Origin: Streptomyces albus subsp. albus | GTDB lineage: Bacteria > Actinomycetota > Actinomycetes > Streptomycetales > Streptomycetaceae | Length of the DNA stretch: 64,000 nt | Assembly: GCF_000719865.1 (NCBI RefSeq) | Contig: NZ_JOID01000028.1 | Span: forward strand, 1 to 64,000 | Reading direction: 5' to 3' | In this document: in pieces, positions 61,480-64,000 of the stretch | Layout of the letters: every line of letters starts with the position of its first letter | Position numbering within the stretch: position 1 is the stretch's first letter | Translations under genes and position numbers: made by a program | The notes under the pieces: model-generated | Databases searched by the model: none | Seen by the model: only the letters and a program-made list of their open reading frames with translations | Told to the model about the DNA's origin: nothing

Positions 61480-61541
61480 GAGGAGCGGGCGGGCCCTACG
61501 GAGGAGCGGGCGGGCCCTACGGAGGAGCAGGCGGGCCCTAC
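61480..61541. repeat. Three tandem 21-bp repeats at the lhgO 3' end
   Basis: The unit GAGGAGCGGGCGGGCCCTAC recurs three times (61480-61500, 61501-61521, 61522-61541; one base change in the third). The lhgO stop codon (minus strand, 61538-61540) falls in the third copy. Confidence 0.85.
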
Positions 61542-62755
61542 ACCCGCACCGCGCCCAGGGCGGCCAGGGCCCGCCGCGCCACCTCGCGTCCGATCGGCAG
61601 TGAGGCCGTGGCGGCCGGGGAGGGGGCGTTCAGCACATGGACCGTCCGCGGGGCCTCGGCGAACAGGAAATCGTCCACCAGAGAGCCGTCCGGCAGCACC
61701 GCCTGCGCACGGACACCCGCCGGGGCCGGCACCAGATCGGCGGGGGAGACCTCGGGCAGCATCCTGCGCACCGCCTCGGTGAAGGCGCTCTTGGAGAGCG
61801 AGCGGCGCAGTTCACCGGCTCCGTACCGCCAGTGCCGGCGGGCTATCCGCCAGGAACCGGGGAACGCCAGCGTGCCGGCCAGCTCGGCGGGGCGGAGCGT
61901 CCGCCAGTCGTAGCCCTCGCGGGCCAGTGCGGGGACGGCATTGGGCCCGATGTGCACCTGTCCGTCGACGCCCCGGGTGAGATGGACGCCCAGGAACGGG
62001 AACGCCGGGTCCGGCACCGGATAGACCAGGCCCCGGACCAGCCCGGCACGGCCGGGCGCCAGCGCGTAGTACTCCCCCCGGAACGGGACGATCCGCATCC
62101 CCGGCTCGTCCCCGGCCAGCCGCGCCACCCGGTCGCTGTGCAGCCCCGCGCAGTTCACGAGGGCCCGCGCCCGCAGCACCGCGCCGTCGGCGGTGCGCAC
62201 GGCCACCGACGAGGAGCGGCGGCCGATGGCCCGCACCTCGGCGCCGTACCGGATGCTCGCACCGGCCTCCTCCGCGAGCCGGGCCAGCCGGCGGGCGACC
62301 GCCCCGTAGTCGCAGACCCCGGTGGAGCCGACATGGATCGCGGCCAGCCCCCGCACCGCCGGTTCGTGCTCCTGGATCTGCGCCGGGCCCAGCTCGCGCA
62401 CCGGTATGCCGTGCTCCCGGCCGCGCTGCACCAGGGTGTGCAGCCGCGGCAGCTCCTCCCGCTCGGTGGCGACGATCAACTTGCCCGTGACCTCGTACGG
62501 CAGGCCCTGCTCGGCACAGAACCGCACCATCTCGGCCGCGCCCCGCACCGCGAACCGCGCCTTGAACGAGCCGGGGCGGTAGTAGATCCCGCTGTGGATC
62601 ACACCGCTGTTGCGCCCCGTCTGGTGCCGCGCGGGGCCGGGCTCCTTCTCCAGCACGACCACCCGGGTGCCGGGGGCCGCGCGGGTGATCGCGTACGCCG
62701 ATGACAGCCCGACGATGCCGCCGCCGATCACCAGGACGTCGCAGTCGTACGACAC
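61538..62755 (-). CDS. lhgO: L-2-hydroxyglutarate oxidase family FAD enzyme
   Basis: The 405-aa flavoprotein oxidises L-2-hydroxyglutarate to 2-oxoglutarate in the LhgO family. The FAD-binding motif LVIGGGIVGLSSAYAIT is at the N-terminus, followed by RHQTGRNSGVIHSGIYYRPGSFKARFA (the flavin and substrate region) and FRGEYYALAP and PFLGVHLTRGVDG. GTG 62755 follows GGGAGG. It is in the same orientation as trmB, about 165 bp away. Confidence 0.92.
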   Translation of the reverse strand: MSYDCDVLVIGGGIVGLSSAYAITRAAPGTRVVVLEKEPGPARHQTGRNSGVIHSGIYYRPGSFKARFAVRGAAEMVRFCAEQGLPYEVTGKLIVATEREELPRLHTLVQRGREHGIPVRELGPAQIQEHEPAVRGLAAIHVGSTGVCDYGAVARRLARLAEEAGASIRYGAEVRAIGRRSSSVAVRTADGAVLRARALVNCAGLHSDRVARLAGDEPGMRIVPFRGEYYALAPGRAGLVRGLVYPVPDPAFPFLGVHLTRGVDGQVHIGPNAVPALAREGYDWRTLRPAELAGTLAFPGSWRIARRHWRYGAGELRRSLSKSAFTEAVRRMLPEVSPADLVPAPAGVRAQAVLPDGSLVDDFLFAEAPRTVHVLNAPSPAATASLPIGREVARRALAALGAVRV

Positions 62756-63158
62756 CGCCCCGCACCTCCCCGCTCGCGCTCCGCCTCTCCCGATGATGCC
62801 CTGGCCCACTGACAACCACCCGAAACCTGCCGGCGGAGCGCCGGCGTCCGGACACCGGCGGGTCCGGTGCCCGCGACGAGCCGGACGGGTCCGGCCCCGC
62901 GGCCGATGACGGGCCTCGCCGACGGCTCCGGCCACGGCGCTCAGGCGGGATGCCGGCATGCGCCCGCCCCGGCATGCGCTCGTGCCGGGGCGGGCGCCTG
63001 TGCCCGGCACCCGCCCGGCGGGACACGCACCCTGACCGCCCCTGCCTGCCCGGGCGCCGCGAAGCCGTCGCCCGAGTGGAAACCCGGGGCCTTCATGCGC
63101 CGCCGCGCCGCCGCGCCGCCGCGCCGTCGCCGTGAAGACCGGCGGCCCGCGCCGGGAT
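62756..63158. other. Intergenic region between lhgO and the SpaA-like gene
   Basis: No gene is supported. It holds a terminator at 62960-62997 and a GCCGCCGCG run at 63098-63126 typical of slippage-prone simple sequence. Confidence 0.45.
62960..62997 (-). terminator. Terminator of the SpaA-like gene
   Basis: A perfect 15-bp stem (62960-62974 with 62983-62997) and an 8-nt loop, 160 bp past the stop of the minus-strand gene. Confidence 0.8.
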
Positions 63159-64000
63159 CTAGGCCGGCGCCACCAGCAACGGCCGTGCGCGCTCCCGCAG
63201 TTCCGCCACGCGGGGCTCGTCCCCGTACGGCTCCAGGCGGTGCAGCAGGTCGCGTACGTACTCGGTGGTCCGCGCCGAGGAGATGCGCCCGGCGACCTCC
63301 ACCGCCCGCGTCCCCTGCGCGCACGCGGCGTCCAGGTTCCCGGATTCCAGTTCGGCGACCGCGGCGACGACCAGCCGCAGCCCGTGCGAGCGGACGAACT
63401 CCTCCGTCGGCTGCGACAGCGCCTGTTCGGTGAAGCGCCGCACCTGCCGGGGCACCTTGAGGTCGCGGTAGCACTCCGCGGCATCGGCCGCGAACCGCCC
63501 CTCGGAGTAGAAACCGAGCCAGCTGGGGTCCTGGTCGCCAGGCCGGGAGCGCTCGAGCCAGCCCTCGGCGGACCGCAGGGCGGCGCTCGCCGCGTGCGAG
63601 TCGCCGGCCTTGGCGTGGGCGCGGGCCTCGACGAGCCGGAAGAAGCTCATGGTGCGGGCGGTGGCGAGGCCGCGATTGCGTTCGACGGCGGCCTGGGCGA
63701 GGTCCACGCCCTCGTCGGCGAAGCCCCGGTAGGTGGCCTGGAGGCTCATGGAGGCCAGGACGTAGCCGCCCAGCGGCACGTCGGCCGCGGCGCGCGCGAG
63801 CCGCAGCGCCTGGATGTAGTAGCGCTGGGCCGCCTCCTGCTGACCGGTGTCGAAGGCCATCCACCCGGCGAGCCGGGTGAGTTCGGCGGTCGCGCCGAAC
63901 AGGGAGCGCCCGACTTCGTCGCTGTACGAGCCGAGGAGCAGCGGTGCCGCGTCGACCCGCAGGCACTCGGGGACCATCGACGAACGCCAGTCGCCGCCGC
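63159..64000 (-). CDS. SpaA/NsdA-like sporulation-associated TPR regulator, C-terminal part
   Basis: The open frame runs past the window edge, so the N-terminus (where an HTH is expected) is not visible. The visible 280 residues are helical TPR-like repeats: [53 protein letters not shown] (in parts), [41 protein letters not shown] and the end [10 protein letters not shown]. This matches the Streptomyces family of NsdA and the sporulation-associated SpaA-like proteins, which affect development and antibiotic production. Partial at the 5' end. Confidence 0.85.
   Translation of the reverse strand, partial: GGDWRSSMVPECLRVDAAPLLLGSYSDEVGRSLFGATAELTRLAGWMAFDTGQQEAAQRYYIQALRLARAAADVPLGGYVLASMSLQATYRGFADEGVDLAQAAVERNRGLATARTMSFFRLVEARAHAKAGDSHAASAALRSAEGWLERSRPGDQDPSWLGFYSEGRFAADAAECYRDLKVPRQVRRFTEQALSQPTEEFVRSHGLRLVVAAVAELESGNLDAACAQGTRAVEVAGRISSARTTEYVRDLLHRLEPYGDEPRVAELRERARPLLVAPA

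Overview
The window is a piece of a Streptomyces (or very close relative) chromosome. Base composition is very GC-rich, GTG starts and leaderless mRNAs are common, and the gene set and order are typical of the genus: purS-purQ-purL, purF-purM, valine dehydrogenase, bldC, an hrpA-type helicase, Lsr2, an SpaA/NsdA-like regulator and a c-di-AMP riboswitch in front of a cell-wall peptidase. No plasmid or phage backbone is visible outside one integrated element.

Layout. 1-5.0 kb: a two-component system (LuxR-type regulator and histidine kinase) with an ABC-2 exporter, bracketed by two identical tRNA-Gly(GCC) genes, then tRNA-Gly(TCC). 5.0-15.5 kb: lsr2, divergent from purS-purQ-purL; an ArsR-like regulator with an M23 peptidase; a mycothiol-dependent-isomerase-type protein; purF; purM; DUF3073. 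Together the pur genes encode FGAM synthase (PurSQL), PRPP amidotransferase (PurF) and AIR synthetase (PurM). 15.8-24.4 kb: vdh, a conserved hypothetical gene, bldC, a tRNA-Asp with a 3'-end scar beside it, and hrpA. 24.5-29.5 kb: an extracytoplasmic thiol-redox cluster (a secreted protein, a CPVC membrane protein, DsbA, CcdA), a DUF1349 protein and a small membrane protein.

29.6-42.07 kb: an actinomycete integrative and conjugative element (AICE), about 12.4 kb, inserted in the 3' half of tRNA-Phe and bounded by 45-bp direct repeats. It carries GntR and GNAT genes and a 49-aa ORF on the minus strand. On the plus strand it carries small AICE-type proteins (a DUF6284 type, an SpdB-like membrane protein, an RRQRL-type zinc protein, a HELVH zincin-like protein), an FtsK/SpoIIIE (TraB-type) translocase, a small membrane protein, a Prim-Pol primase, a P-loop ATPase, Xis and a tyrosine integrase. 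Its noncoding DNA is rich in signals: matching repeats at both ends that look like integrase arm sites, a 12-copy GCGTCAC iteron cluster before xis-int, a TCAGGGAG repeat cluster after the translocase that could be the transfer locus, and a palindromic GntR operator.

42.0-64.0 kb: tRNA-Phe/Asp/Glu, a membrane metallophosphoesterase, a zincin-fold protein translationally coupled to two FluC fluoride channels, a probable lipoprotein, a DEAD-box RNA helicase with an Arg/Gly/Asp-rich tail, tRNA-Lys, an SDR enzyme, a TipA-like MerR regulator with a 19-bp-spacer promoter, a glycine-rich membrane protein, a SpoIIE-type phosphatase, an M23 peptidase under a ydaO-type riboswitch, an MFS transporter, a PrsW-family protease, TrmB, LhgO, and the C-terminal part of an SpaA/NsdA-like regulator cut by the window edge.
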